A stretch of 17,012 nucleotides of DNA from DAONLM01 sp035406685 (GTDB lineage: Bacteria; Spirochaetota; GWE2-31-10; MWDO01). Positions 5,173 through 13,560 of the stretch are shown piece after piece; the stretch's first letter is position 1, and every line of letters starts with the position of its first letter. Where the stretch lies: positions 1 through 17,012 of the forward strand of contig DAONLM010000042.1 of assembly GCA_035406685.1 (NCBI GenBank), given 5' to 3'. The notes below the pieces were generated by a model that worked only from the letters and a program-made list of their open reading frames with translations, made no database searches and was not told the DNA's origin. The position numbers and the translations under genes were made by a program.

Positions 5173-7194
5173 ATGACAGATATAAAAAATATAAGAAATT
5201 TCGGTATAATTGCACATATTGATGCTGGGAAAACAACAACAACCGAAAGACTTCTATATCTTACAAAGGCTAATTATAAAATTGGTGAAGTTGATGATGG
5301 AACAACGACCACAGACTGGATGATTCAGGAAAAAGAGCGAGGCATTACAATAACTTCAGCAGCAGTAAGTTGTAATTGGAAAGAAAGAATTTTTCATATT
5401 ATAGATACCCCGGGGCATGTTGATTTTACCGCAGAGGTAATAAGAAGTCTTAGGGTACTGGATGGGGCTGTTGTTGTATTTTGTGGAGTTGCTGGAGTTC
5501 AGACTCAATCAGAAACAGTATGGAAACTTGCAGATAAATTTGCTATTCCGAGGATAATATGGATTAATAAACTTGATAGAGCTGGAGCAAATTTTGAGAG
5601 AGTAATAAAAGAGATTGAGGATAAATTAAAAGTAAAAACATTGCCAATCACTATTCCATACTATGAAAATGATAGCCTTACAGGTGTTATAAATATTCTT
5701 GAGGAAAAGCTAATTCTATTTGAAACTGATGGTAATATAAAAGATAAGATAGATATACCAGATAACTATAAAGAAAAATTTCATTATTATAAAGAAAATT
5801 TAATAAATGTGGTTACCTCTTTTGATGATAATTTACTGGAAAAAGTTTTAACTGAGAATTATACCAGAGATGATATTATTTCTTCGATAAGAAATGGGAC
5901 AATTAATTATAAATTCTCCCCATTATTTTGTGGGGCAAGTTTTAAAAATATTGGTGTTACAGAACTACTGGATGGCATAGGAGATTTTCTTCCTTCTCCA
6001 GATGATATAAAGTATTGTGAGGCTCTAATTGTTAAGAAGAATATAAGAGAAAAAATATATTATTCAGAGACAGAATCCCCTATATTATATCTATTTAAAA
6101 TCCAGTATAATCGTGAAAAAGGCCCTCTATCTTTTACAAGAATATATACAGGTAAGATAAAGAATGGCGATATTCTCTATAATCCGAGAACAAAAAAGAG
6201 AGAGAGAATTCTTGATATTCTAAAAGTATATGCTGATAAATTTGAAAGGATTGAGAAAGCAGAGGCTGGAGATATTGTTGTGTTAATAGGCATAAAAGAT
6301 AGCCTTACAGGTGATACTTTATGCAGTGAAGGATATCAGGTAGTATTGGAGTCGTTACATTTTCCAGAACCAGTAATATTTGTCAAGGTAGAACCTAAGA
6401 ATGCAATTGATATGGAGAAATTCCTTGTTGCAAAAGAGTATCTCTTGTTAGAGGATCCTACAATAAGTTTTAAAGAGGATAAGGATACAGGGCAAATACT
6501 TATTGGTGGAATGGGAGAACTTCATATTGATATATTTTTAGATAGGGTAAAGAGAGAATTTGGAGTTGATCTAAGAAGTGGACAGCCTCAAATTGTTTAT
6601 AGAGAAACTCCGACAAAGAATGCAACATATTCTTATGAATTTGATAAAAAAATCAGTGGTAATGTCCAGCATGTAAATATAACACTCTCAGTATTACCTT
6701 TGGGTCGGGGAGAAGGATTAGAAATAGAATATAAGATAAATAAAAAGGAGTATGATAAAGAGATATTTGAATACCTTGAAAAAGGGATAAGAAGTTCGCT
6801 TGAAGCAGGTCCTGAAAGTGCATTTCCTGTAGTTGATCTTAAAATTATAGTCCAAGGTTTAGATTATGATAAAACAAAGACAAATCCAATGGCAATAGAG
6901 GCAGCAGCAAATATATGTACCTCCTATCTTTTAAGAGAATCCGGTATTATTTTATTAGAGCCAATAATGAAAATAGAAATAGATACACCAAACAGTTATA
7001 CTGGTACAATTATTGGTGATTTACAGAGTAGAATGGCTGTAATATTAGACATTATAAAAAAAGAGACTTCTGATATAATAATTGCAAAGATTCCTTTAAA
7101 GGCAATGTTTGGTTATGCAACAACTTTAAGAAGCATGACTCAGGGTAAGGGTGCTTTTTCTATGGAATTTCTTGAATTTGATAATCTTTCTTAA
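5173..7194 (+). CDS. fusA2: Elongation factor G-like GTPase, EF-G2 type
   Basis: This 673-residue translational GTPase shows G1 AHIDAGKT (14-21), switch I ending RGITI (56-60), G3 DTPGH (78-82) with the catalytic His82, G4 NKLD (132-135) and a G5-like CGASFKN near 258-264. Domains II-V follow, ending in FGYATTLRSMTQGKG-FSMEF, normal for EF-G. Domain IV is where it departs from the canonical factor. The Gly-rich SGGxGQYGHV block is reduced to KKISGNVQHVNI, and the tip loop HDVDSSEMAF is replaced by DYDKTKTNPMAI. In spirochaetes and mitochondria a second EF-G with an altered domain IV (spdEFG2/mtEFG2) works with RRF in ribosome recycling while EF-G1 handles translocation; I infer that role here. 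It stands alone, away from rpsL, rpsG and tuf, as expected for the second copy. TAAGG lies about nine bases before the ATG. Confidence 0.85.
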   Translation: MTDIKNIRNFGIIAHIDAGKTTTTERLLYLTKANYKIGEVDDGTTTTDWMIQEKERGITITSAAVSCNWKERIFHIIDTPGHVDFTAEVIRSLRVLDGAVVVFCGVAGVQTQSETVWKLADKFAIPRIIWINKLDRAGANFERVIKEIEDKLKVKTLPITIPYYENDSLTGVINILEEKLILFETDGNIKDKIDIPDNYKEKFHYYKENLINVVTSFDDNLLEKVLTENYTRDDIISSIRNGTINYKFSPLFCGASFKNIGVTELLDGIGDFLPSPDDIKYCEALIVKKNIREKIYYSETESPILYLFKIQYNREKGPLSFTRIYTGKIKNGDILYNPRTKKRERILDILKVYADKFERIEKAEAGDIVVLIGIKDSLTGDTLCSEGYQVVLESLHFPEPVIFVKVEPKNAIDMEKFLVAKEYLLLEDPTISFKEDKDTGQILIGGMGELHIDIFLDRVKREFGVDLRSGQPQIVYRETPTKNATYSYEFDKKISGNVQHVNITLSVLPLGRGEGLEIEYKINKKEYDKEIFEYLEKGIRSSLEAGPESAFPVVDLKIIVQGLDYDKTKTNPMAIEAAANICTSYLLRESGIILLEPIMKIEIDTPNSYTGTIIGDLQSRMAVILDIIKKETSDIIIAKIPLKAMFGYATTLRSMTQGKGAFSMEFLEFDNLS

Positions 7195-7218
7195 ATATTG
7201 TTTTTAACAACTTTTATA

Positions 7219-7244
7219 AAAAAATATATACGACATATGTCGTA
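7219..7244 (-). terminator. Palindromic hairpin, probable murD terminator
   Basis: TACGACATATGTCGTA at 7229-7244 is a perfect 16-base palindrome able to form a six-pair stem with an ATAT loop. On the minus strand it is followed by TATA and then a run of seven T, the layout of an intrinsic terminator, about 75 bases past the murD stop. On the plus strand no T-run follows, so it would not end the fusA2 transcript. Its perfect symmetry also allows it to be an operator. Confidence 0.5.
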
Positions 7245-7318
7245 GTTAAAGAGATTTATCTATATAATATAACGGCCTTTTTTTATAAATTTGTATTTAA
7301 ACTCGGCAAAAAAATATT

Positions 7319-8701
7319 TTAAAGAGAATTAACAATGTTATTAAATTTTCTACCCCTATCAAATTCATTTTGAAACAATCCAAAACTTGTACAACCAGGT
7401 GAAAAGAGAATGATATCCCCCTTTTCTGCATATTCAAAAGCCTTTTTAATAAGAAATTCTAAGGAGTCATTCTCTATTATATCATCTCTATTTAAAATCT
7501 TTTTCATTCTTTCTGTGCCATTACCAGGTAATAATAAAATTTTTTTAGGAATATTCCTCACCTTTTCAAGAATAGAAAAATCAAGATTTTTATCATTACC
7601 GCCAGCTATCCAGATAACTGGTGAATTGAAAGACTTAATAGCAAAATAGGAAGCATCTGGCATTGTTGCAGTTGTATCATTTATAAATTTAACCCCATTT
7701 ATTTCTCTTATAAGTTCCAGTCTGAAAGGAGCTCCTTTAAAATCTGCAATACCATTCTTAATATTTTCAGGCTTAATACCAGCCAGATAACAAAATCCAG
7801 CAGAAAATAAGGCATTCAATTTATTATGTTCACCATATATTTTTAATAGAATTTCCTCAAATATCTCTATTTCTTTATTATTATAAGAAAAAAATGCTTT
7901 ACTATCTTTATAGTAAAAATTTGCTTTTTTATCAGATCTATCGTAATAAAATACTCTTGCCTCTGTTTTTATATTTTTGGTATTAAGATAATAATCATTG
8001 TAAGGAATAATTAAAAAATCATAGTTAGTTTGATTTTCCGTTATTATTTTCTTATCATTAAGATAATCAATCATATTCGCATAATAATTTTGATGATCAC
8101 AAAGAAGATTTGTAATACCAGCACCTAAAAATCTAAAATTTTTTCCTTTTAGATCTCTTAATTGCCAGCTTGACAATTCTAAAATCACAAGGCTATCTTT
8201 ATCAGTCTCTTTATAAAAATTAAGTGGTGATATGGTTATATTTCCGCCTAAAAATGAATTTTTACTCTCTTTTTGAAATATGTTATAAATAAGAGAAACG
8301 GATGTTGATTTACCCTTACTACCGGTCACAGCATAAACTTTAGCATCTGTTATATTTAAAAAAATTTCTATATCACTTATAATCTCTGCTTTATTTTCAA
8401 TAGCAATCTTAATAAACTTATTTGTTGGTGGAACACCCGGTCCTTTTACCACAATATCTGCTTTTCTAAAATCATCTTCATCATGTTTTCCAAGAACATA
8501 CTCTATATTATCTTCAAAATCTTTTAATTCAAGAATAGAATCTTTTAAATCATCTTCATTCTTTAAATCAGTGATTTTAATCTTAAATCCATTTTCTAAA
8601 AAGAATTTTGCAACTCCTAAACCACCGCCATTAAGGCCGAGTCCCTGAATTAAAATATTTTTTCCTCTTAAATTATTAAGGTACTTATCCAATTTACTCA
8701 T
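7319..8701 (-). CDS. murD: UDP-N-acetylmuramoylalanine--D-glutamate ligase
   Basis: MurD adds D-glutamate to UDP-MurNAc-L-Ala in the cytoplasm, using ATP, in peptidoglycan precursor synthesis. The protein is 460 aa. It has an N-terminal nucleotide-binding fold with a Gly-rich loop (GLGLNGGGLGVA, 20-31), the ATP loop TGSKGKST (126-133), the central-domain DH pair (202-203) with a Lys at 217/218 where the carbamylated lysine is expected, EHNKLNA (291-297) and NDTTATMPDA (341-350). The C-terminal SPGCTSFG-F-NEF-RG-FN block distinguishes MurD from MurC, E and F. The N-terminal GGGLG loop is richer in Gly than usual, and ND(T)TAT replaces the common NDSKAT. Its ATG lies nine bases after the ychF stop with only a weak GAGAA site, so it is probably read as the second gene of ychF-murD. 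Confidence 0.92.
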   Translation of the reverse strand: MSKLDKYLNNLRGKNILIQGLGLNGGGLGVAKFFLENGFKIKITDLKNEDDLKDSILELKDFEDNIEYVLGKHDEDDFRKADIVVKGPGVPPTNKFIKIAIENKAEIISDIEIFLNITDAKVYAVTGSKGKSTSVSLIYNIFQKESKNSFLGGNITISPLNFYKETDKDSLVILELSSWQLRDLKGKNFRFLGAGITNLLCDHQNYYANMIDYLNDKKIITENQTNYDFLIIPYNDYYLNTKNIKTEARVFYYDRSDKKANFYYKDSKAFFSYNNKEIEIFEEILLKIYGEHNKLNALFSAGFCYLAGIKPENIKNGIADFKGAPFRLELIREINGVKFINDTTATMPDASYFAIKSFNSPVIWIAGGNDKNLDFSILEKVRNIPKKILLLPGNGTERMKKILNRDDIIENDSLEFLIKKAFEYAEKGDIILFSPGCTSFGLFQNEFDRGRKFNNIVNSL

Positions 8702-8710
8702 ATTTTTTTC

Positions 8711-9808
8711 TCAAACATTAAATCTAAAAAGAACCACATCATCTTCCTGCATCACATAATCCTTACCTTCAATTCTGATTTTACCATTCTCCTTTGCTGC
8801 ATTAAAAGAACCATACTTTACAAGATCATTATAATTTACTATCTCTGCTCTTATGAAGCCTTTTTCAAAATCAGAATGAATCTTGCCAGCCGCCTCTGGT
8901 GCCTTTGTCCCATAAGGTATTGTCCAGGCTCTAACTTCCTGTTTACCAGCAGTAAGAAAACTAAAAAGCCCAAGAAGTTTATAGGAAGCCTTAATGAGTC
9001 TATCGAGTCCTGACTCTTTTAGTCCCAGTGCTTCGAGAAATTCCTGTTTTTCTTCATCCTTTAATTGAGCGATCTCCTCTTCTATTTTTGCTGAGATCTC
9101 AATTAAAGATATCCCTTCTTTCTCTGCATAATCCTTAACTATTTTTAAATATTTATTCTCTTCTTTATTTGAGAGATCCTCTTCTGAAATGTTTGCAACA
9201 ATAATTACCGGTTTTGCCGTGAGCAAAAAAAGATCTTTTAGTAACTCTCTATCCTTTTCATCTTTTATAAAACTTTTTGCTAATTTACCCTGTGATAAAT
9301 GTTCCATAAGATTATTATAAAAATCTAGTTGCTCTTTAATCTTCTTGTCCTGCGAAACTTTGACAAGTTTTTGATTTTTTTCTATTCTTTTTTGCAGTGT
9401 CTCAATATCTGCAAGTATCAATTCCGTATTTATTGTCTCAATGTCTCTTAAAGGATCTATGCTTCCTTCTACATGAATTATATCCTTATTCTCAAAACAT
9501 CTAACAAGATGAAGAATTGCATCAACTTCTCTAATATGAGAAAGAAACTTGTTACCAAGTCCTTCCCCTTTACTTGCACCTTTAACAAGTCCAGCAATAT
9601 CGACAAAATCAACAAATGCTGGCACTATTCTATCAGAATTATAAAGTTTGGCAAGAATTTCGAGTCTATGATCTGGAACAGCAACTGTTCCTACATTAGG
9701 CTCTATGGTACAAAAGGGATAGTTTGATGCTTCTGCACCAGCCTTTGTTATTGCATTGAATAGTGTACTCTTTCCAACATTTGGTAACCCAACTATACCT
9801 AACTTCAT
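8711..9808 (-). CDS. ychF: Ribosome-binding ATPase YchF
   Basis: YchF (OLA1 family) is a P-loop protein of the Obg group that binds the ribosome and prefers ATP; it has been linked to stress responses and translation. With the start used here it is 365 aa, the usual length. G1 GLPNVGKST is at 7-15, G3 DIAGLVKGA at 70-78 with Leu in place of the Ras catalytic Gln, and the altered G4 NISE at 206-209 that explains ATP rather than GTP use. A coiled-coil helical insert spans about 125-175 and a TGS domain closes the protein (IPYGTKAPEAAGKIHSDFEKGF, E-V). An upstream ATG at 9832 would add eight residues. I prefer the ATG at 9808 because family members begin with M-x-(L/V)GIVGLPNVGKST and a GAGG lies upstream, although 11 bases away. 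Confidence 0.93.
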   Translation of the reverse strand: MKLGIVGLPNVGKSTLFNAITKAGAEASNYPFCTIEPNVGTVAVPDHRLEILAKLYNSDRIVPAFVDFVDIAGLVKGASKGEGLGNKFLSHIREVDAILHLVRCFENKDIIHVEGSIDPLRDIETINTELILADIETLQKRIEKNQKLVKVSQDKKIKEQLDFYNNLMEHLSQGKLAKSFIKDEKDRELLKDLFLLTAKPVIIVANISEEDLSNKEENKYLKIVKDYAEKEGISLIEISAKIEEEIAQLKDEEKQEFLEALGLKESGLDRLIKASYKLLGLFSFLTAGKQEVRAWTIPYGTKAPEAAGKIHSDFEKGFIRAEIVNYNDLVKYGSFNAAKENGKIRIEGKDYVMQEDDVVLFRFNV

Positions 9809-9855
9809 TATTTTTAAAACCTCATTTATCATTATCTTAAAATTAGAGAGGCTTT

Positions 9856-9884
9856 TTTATACTAAATTTTTAAAAATCTGTCAA
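9856..9884 (-). promoter_or_regulatory. Promoter of ychF-murD
   Basis: On the minus strand a perfect TTGACA (9884-9879) and TATAAA (9861-9856) are separated by 17 bases. The predicted transcript starts near 9849, about 40 bases before the ychF ATG at 9808, which supports that start. The element has the same -35, spacer and -10 as the fusA2 promoter. Confidence 0.7.
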
Positions 9885-10020
9885 AAAAAACAATGCTATA
9901 AAGAGTGTGAATTTATTTTTAGGTGATTAAAAAGATATATTTATCCTAAGGTGAGATTTGTTTGAGAAAATATTATAGTAGCCTTATCTATTTTTTTAAA
10001 AAAATTTTTAATAACTTTGG

Positions 10021-10551
10021 CTAATAATAGGTTTCAAATCCCACTACCTGATAGCAATTGTTGTATATAGCCTTGTAAAATGGCCTGGTATTGCCTTCGA
10101 AGTGGGACAATTCTCTACTTTTCCACCACTTTTTTATCTTCGTTAGTCTTAAGAATAACCTCAATGTTATTATACCACACTTTTTCTCAAACCCAATCAT
10201 CCCCATTCTCTCATATTCCTCAATAAATATCTCAAGAATTGCTCTCAATAATTTTGCCATGCTGAAAAAATTCAAGTCAGCATGGATTTTCTTTAAAAAC
10301 CTATAATCTTCCTTTGGCAAATAAAAATGAATAGAGTCATCCGCATCTATTCTCTCGTAAAAATTTCCATCTTCATGTCCGAAACAGTATCTTTTTTTGA
10401 TCCTGTCATAGAACTTTTGCAATACATAGCATATCAATTTTGATAGAGAAATATTCTCTTTTTTTGCTATTTTTGCAATCTTTTTCTTCATAGTAGAAGT
10501 AACTACAAAATGTAGTTCATGATCTTTTTTGTAATTTAATTCTGTATTCAT
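10021..10551 (-). CDS. Putative DNA-binding protein with two ribbon-helix-helix units
   Basis: This 176-residue cytoplasmic protein is not recognised by name. Two segments look like successive copies of one fold. Residues 12-53 run strand HFVVTST, helix MKKKIAKIAKKENI, turn SLSK, helix LICYVLQKFYDRIKK. Residues 74-116 run strand IHFYLPK, helix EDYRFLKKIHADLNF, turn SMAK, helix LLRAILEIFIEEYER. This strand-helix-helix pattern with a conserved S-x-(S/A)-K-L turn is that of Arc/MetJ/CopG ribbon-helix-helix DNA-binding proteins. Having both units in one chain would resemble TraY. The basic C-terminal ~55 residues (KIKKWWKSR, ending ETYY) are of unknown fold. GGAGGA lies about seven bases before the ATG. 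It is divergent from the membrane-protein gene, so autoregulation through the shared upstream region is plausible but inferred. Confidence 0.72.
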   Translation of the reverse strand: MNTELNYKKDHELHFVVTSTMKKKIAKIAKKENISLSKLICYVLQKFYDRIKKRYCFGHEDGNFYERIDADDSIHFYLPKEDYRFLKKIHADLNFFSMAKLLRAILEIFIEEYERMGMIGFEKKCGIITLRLFLRLTKIKKWWKSRELSHFEGNTRPFYKAIYNNCYQVVGFETYY

Positions 10552-10619
10552 AATAAATCCTCCATAAAAAAATATTTCTATATATTAATCACAAAATTTT
10601 TAAAAAAATCCTTTACAAC

Positions 10620-10652
10620 TTTTAGAAAAAAATAAAAAAATTTTTTCTAAAA
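10620..10652. promoter_or_regulatory. Perfect 12-base inverted repeat in the divergent intergenic region
   Basis: TTTTAGAAAAAA (10620-10631) and TTTTTTCTAAAA (10641-10652) are perfect inverted copies with a 9-base A-rich centre. They lie between two divergent genes, just upstream of the plus-strand -35. It is a candidate operator for the double-RHH protein. Neither side has the G/C-rich stem of a good terminator. A/T-rich composition makes chance inverted repeats common, so confidence is limited. Confidence 0.4.
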
Positions 10653-10674
10653 TAAAATGACAAGCGTATTTTTA

Positions 10675-10703
10675 TTGACTTAATAATTTTATTTTTATAG
10701 AAT
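10675..10703 (+). promoter_or_regulatory. Promoter of the membrane-protein gene, implies a leaderless mRNA
   Basis: TTGACT at 10675-10680 and TAGAAT at 10698-10703 are spaced by 17 bases. A normal start 6-8 bases downstream would fall at about 10709-10712, on or next to the ATG at 10712. There is no ribosome-binding site between the -10 and the ATG. Confidence 0.5.
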
Positions 10704-10711
10704 AGTTTTCA

Positions 10712-11146
10712 ATGAAAAAAAAATTTTTTAAATTCTTTTTTATATTTTTTATAGTTTTTCTTGCTATTTTACTTCTTTACCTCTCCAATTTGAATATAAA
10801 ATATTTCTTAAATCAACATATAAAGATAATATTTGCTTTTATATATAGTATATTTGTAGCGTTTTATTTTACATATTTTATTATGTTTAATAGTAAAAAT
10901 GGTAAAATTTTCTTATTTATCTCTTTTTTATTTATGCTAACATCTATTAGTAACTTAAAAGAGAATGTTTTTAATTTTATTTTCCCGGATATAATAAAGA
11001 ATAAATATATTAATATTATTGAAATACTATTTTTTATATTATCTATATTTTCAATAATAATAGCAGACTATATTCAGATTAAACATAATCCAGTATTTAA
11101 GTTGAGAAAGAAAGAAAATGAAAAAGATGAGAATATTTTTATATAA
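10712..11146 (+). CDS. Small four-helix inner-membrane protein, function unknown
   Basis: This 144-residue protein is dominated by Phe, Ile and Leu. Hydrophobic stretches near 7-25, 36-58, 65-81 and 100-121 predict four membrane helices. The N-terminus is KKK and the tail highly charged (KLRKKENEKDEN), both probably cytoplasmic. No known family motif, catalytic residue or cysteine pair is seen. The ATG has no Shine-Dalgarno and sits nine bases after the -10, so translation may be leaderless. It is divergent from the double-RHH gene and converges on the envelope operon, whose terminator begins just past its stop. A control link with the RHH protein is possible but unsupported beyond adjacency. 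Confidence 0.68.
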   Translation: MKKKFFKFFFIFFIVFLAILLLYLSNLNIKYFLNQHIKIIFAFIYSIFVAFYFTYFIMFNSKNGKIFLFISFLFMLTSISNLKENVFNFIFPDIIKNKYINIIEILFFILSIFSIIIADYIQIKHNPVFKLRKKENEKDENIFI

Positions 11147-11175
11147 TAAAAAAAAGACTATCTTTAAGATAGTCT
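11147..11175 (-). terminator. Intrinsic terminator of the envelope operon
   Basis: The sequence 11155-11175 is a perfect inverted repeat, AGACTATCTT and AAGATAGTCT around one base. Read on the minus strand it is followed immediately by a run of nine T. It lies about 24 bases past the stop of the propeller-like lipoprotein gene, ending the five-gene minus-strand operon. On the plus strand no T-run follows, so it would serve the membrane-protein gene poorly. Confidence 0.85.
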
Positions 11176-11198
11176 CTTGTTGATAAATTATTTATCTT

Positions 11199-12860
11199 TT
11201 ACCAGATATTTAATTGATTAACACTAATTGAACTCAACCCAAACCTTGTACCAATCCAGATTAAATTGTTATTATTATCAACAATAATATCAACAACTGG
11301 GGCTATTGTATGACTTATAAAATCAACCTCATTTGTGGCTACTATATTAAGTAGTCTACCAATAGGAACAAACAGAAGTCCATCATTTAAAGTAAGATAA
11401 TCTTTCTTTCCATTATTCATATTCTTAAACATAATCTTTTTTGGAGTGCCTACAACAAGAACATCCATATCATTTATATTGAGTAAAAACATATTATCAA
11501 TTATTTCTTCATTAACATCTTCAATCTTATTCAAAGCCTTGCTATCCAGTAATACCATATTATTTTCATTTGAGTTAACAAAATCAATCCAGTAAGAATT
11601 GCTCTTATCAATATAATAAAGTCCTTTTCTTGTTCCTATATATACTCTTTTTGAAGTCGGCATTACCTTTGTTATTAAAATAGGATTGCCATTTTTTTCT
11701 TCGGATATATTGATAATCTTTTTGAATGAATTAATTCCCTTTATATAGTCACCCTGTGAAAATGCTGCAAGACCTATTTCTCTTGCATAGAATGCCCCTA
11801 ATTTTGTAATAACAAATGTATTTCTTGTACCAATATCCTGTTTCATATCAAGTAGTAGAGAATACTGCCTTACTTTATTTAAAGTAAAATCCATTTTAAC
11901 ATCTTCTACACTCGACCAGCTATCAGAATCAAGTCCCCAGTTAAACCCAAGAAATCCCATTCCATAATCTATAAAGTAATAGTATCTATCACGCGGCTCT
12001 GCTCCTTGTTTTGGAAAATACAATGAGATTATTTTTTTTGCTTTTTTTAAATAATCTTTACCAAATAAATCAGATGAAATTTGAACATCTGTATTACTTA
12101 CAGCAGAACCTATAGAGTCAAAATTTATATTAGCTACTCTATAAATTTTATTAGAACTAACTACCCAGTATCTATTATCAACACTATTTTCTACCTTCAC
12201 AATTTTTATATAATCATTGGTTAATGCAGGCGGTAAAGGAAAAGAATTAAAAGAAGAACCATCGTAAGTTAAAACAATTGTCCTTTCCACTAAAATTTTT
12301 GGGGATAAAGGCAAAATAGTAAAATACGGATTACCAGTATTATCATCAATGCATAAATTTAACACAGAATATAGAGTTGTGCCTAATGGTCCGGTAAATT
12401 GAGAGCCATAATAGGACTTAACCTTTGTCGATTTGGTCAGATCTAAATTAAACTCTATTAATTTTGTTTCTCCTTCCATTAAAATAACATTTTCTTTAAC
12501 ATCACTCAGTACAAATGTATTAAACTTTTCTGTAAAAGAATCAGTACTTTCAGCAATATATACTCCAACAAAAAAATTCAAAGGAATTCCAGCTGGAACA
12601 TCTATAACCTTTTCTTCATTTGTCTTTAAGTATTCTGTCTTAATCCTCTTGCCATCCTTTGTCTCAATGAGTAAAACATATCTTAAAAAAGATTGATTTT
12701 TCAAAGGATCTATTTGTGTATCATTATAAATTACACTCTTTAATGGAGGATTAATAATCTCTGGTGTTTTAATGGTTAAATAGCCACTTCCGCTCTGATT
12801 TATGGAACAGGAACTAATTACTAAAATCACTCCTAAAATTAAATATAATATTCTTTTCAT
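11199..12860 (-). CDS. Propeller-like exported lipoprotein
   Basis: This 553-residue lipoprotein has a hydrophobic signal and lipobox ISSC with the acylated Cys at 18, followed by a Ser/Gly-rich linker. Residues ~25-150 read as a beta-rich domain. The remainder repeats short blade-like strands, (W/Y)-(I/V)-G-T-(R/K)-x-G-(L/I) or close, for example WVVSSNKIYRV, VYIGTRKGLYYI and IWIGTRFGLSSI near the C-terminus, as in beta-propeller proteins of the two-component-sensor type. No enzymatic motif is seen. It is anchored in the inner or outer membrane; which one is not decidable from the +2 Ser alone. It is the last gene of the envelope operon, 11 bases after the FecR-domain gene. The start is fixed by AAAGGGGG placed five bases before the ATG. 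A binding or scaffold role is inferred. Confidence 0.8.
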   Translation of the reverse strand: MKRILYLILGVILVISSCSINQSGSGYLTIKTPEIINPPLKSVIYNDTQIDPLKNQSFLRYVLLIETKDGKRIKTEYLKTNEEKVIDVPAGIPLNFFVGVYIAESTDSFTEKFNTFVLSDVKENVILMEGETKLIEFNLDLTKSTKVKSYYGSQFTGPLGTTLYSVLNLCIDDNTGNPYFTILPLSPKILVERTIVLTYDGSSFNSFPLPPALTNDYIKIVKVENSVDNRYWVVSSNKIYRVANINFDSIGSAVSNTDVQISSDLFGKDYLKKAKKIISLYFPKQGAEPRDRYYYFIDYGMGFLGFNWGLDSDSWSSVEDVKMDFTLNKVRQYSLLLDMKQDIGTRNTFVITKLGAFYAREIGLAAFSQGDYIKGINSFKKIINISEEKNGNPILITKVMPTSKRVYIGTRKGLYYIDKSNSYWIDFVNSNENNMVLLDSKALNKIEDVNEEIIDNMFLLNINDMDVLVVGTPKKIMFKNMNNGKKDYLTLNDGLLFVPIGRLLNIVATNEVDFISHTIAPVVDIIVDNNNNLIWIGTRFGLSSISVNQLNIW

Positions 12861-12871
12861 AAAAACCCCCT

Positions 12872-13549
12872 TTACTTTTTAAGATTAATTCTTATAATAG
12901 CAGTTGCCTTTTTAAATTTAAATTGCTTTCCAATTGGATCTTCATTACCATCTTTTTCTGTTGCGGATAAACCAATTGGATTTGTATCTACATTATAAGT
13001 TAAACTTTTATTTGAGAAAGGCTCCTGAATATTTTTAAATTTTTTAACAATAGCCTCTTCATCTTCCTGAACAAAAAGATAATCCCCATTTTTACTCTCA
13101 AATAGAACTGTTCCTCTCTCAACATAAAGATATGAATCCCCATAACTGAATATGGTTCCCCTTACAGATGCTGTGGAATTTGCACTTCTAACTTTAAAGT
13201 TTGTTTTAACATCCTGTGCTGCTGGTTCAACAACAGCTTTTATTTTGCCGTATTTTAATTCAACATCTGTTATAACATTGTTTGATTCAATTAAAGAAGC
13301 AACAGATATCTGAGTAAGTTGTTTTACTTCGAGTAATGAGCCATTTACCTTTATAATAGCATTACTCTTAAATCCAGTGTTAATCAAGGAACCGGAATTG
13401 AGATTCATACCCTCTTTTGCATCGATCCACTCACTCTGAGGAGTAAGTTTTAATTGCACAATACCCTTAAAAGATTGCAATGTAATATTGCTTGCAAAGA
13501 TAAAATTTAAACCAATTAAAATAAATAAAAGACTTAAAAACTTTTTCAT
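12872..13549 (-). CDS. Exported FecR-domain protein
   Basis: With the start chosen here the product is 225 residues: a signal peptide (1-20, cleavage near FAS/N), then a FecR domain at about 28-155. Recognisable parts are EGMNLNSGSLINTGFKSNAI (46-65), the beta-rich stretch around VKYGKIKA, and FKVRSANSTASVRGTIFS (118-135), the conserved R-S-x-x-S-x-A-x-V-R-G-T block. Unlike FecR itself there is no membrane helix or sigma-regulator tail, and no sigma factor gene is adjacent. In spirochaetes such stand-alone FecR-domain proteins are common exported proteins of unknown role. A longer frame begins at 13597 inside the preceding gene. The ATG at 13549 is preferred because AAGGGGG sits four bases ahead and the signal peptide begins there. 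Confidence 0.85.
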   Translation of the reverse strand: MKKFLSLLFILIGLNFIFASNITLQSFKGIVQLKLTPQSEWIDAKEGMNLNSGSLINTGFKSNAIIKVNGSLLEVKQLTQISVASLIESNNVITDVELKYGKIKAVVEPAAQDVKTNFKVRSANSTASVRGTIFSYGDSYLYVERGTVLFESKNGDYLFVQEDEEAIVKKFKNIQEPFSNKSLTYNVDTNPIGLSATEKDGNEDPIGKQFKFKKATAIIRINLKK

Positions 13550-13560
13550 AAAACCCCCTT

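Noticed and set aside
9809..9832. ATG at 9832 as the ychF start
   Set aside because: It adds eight residues absent from the family, and the standard YchF N-terminus begins at the ATG at 9808.
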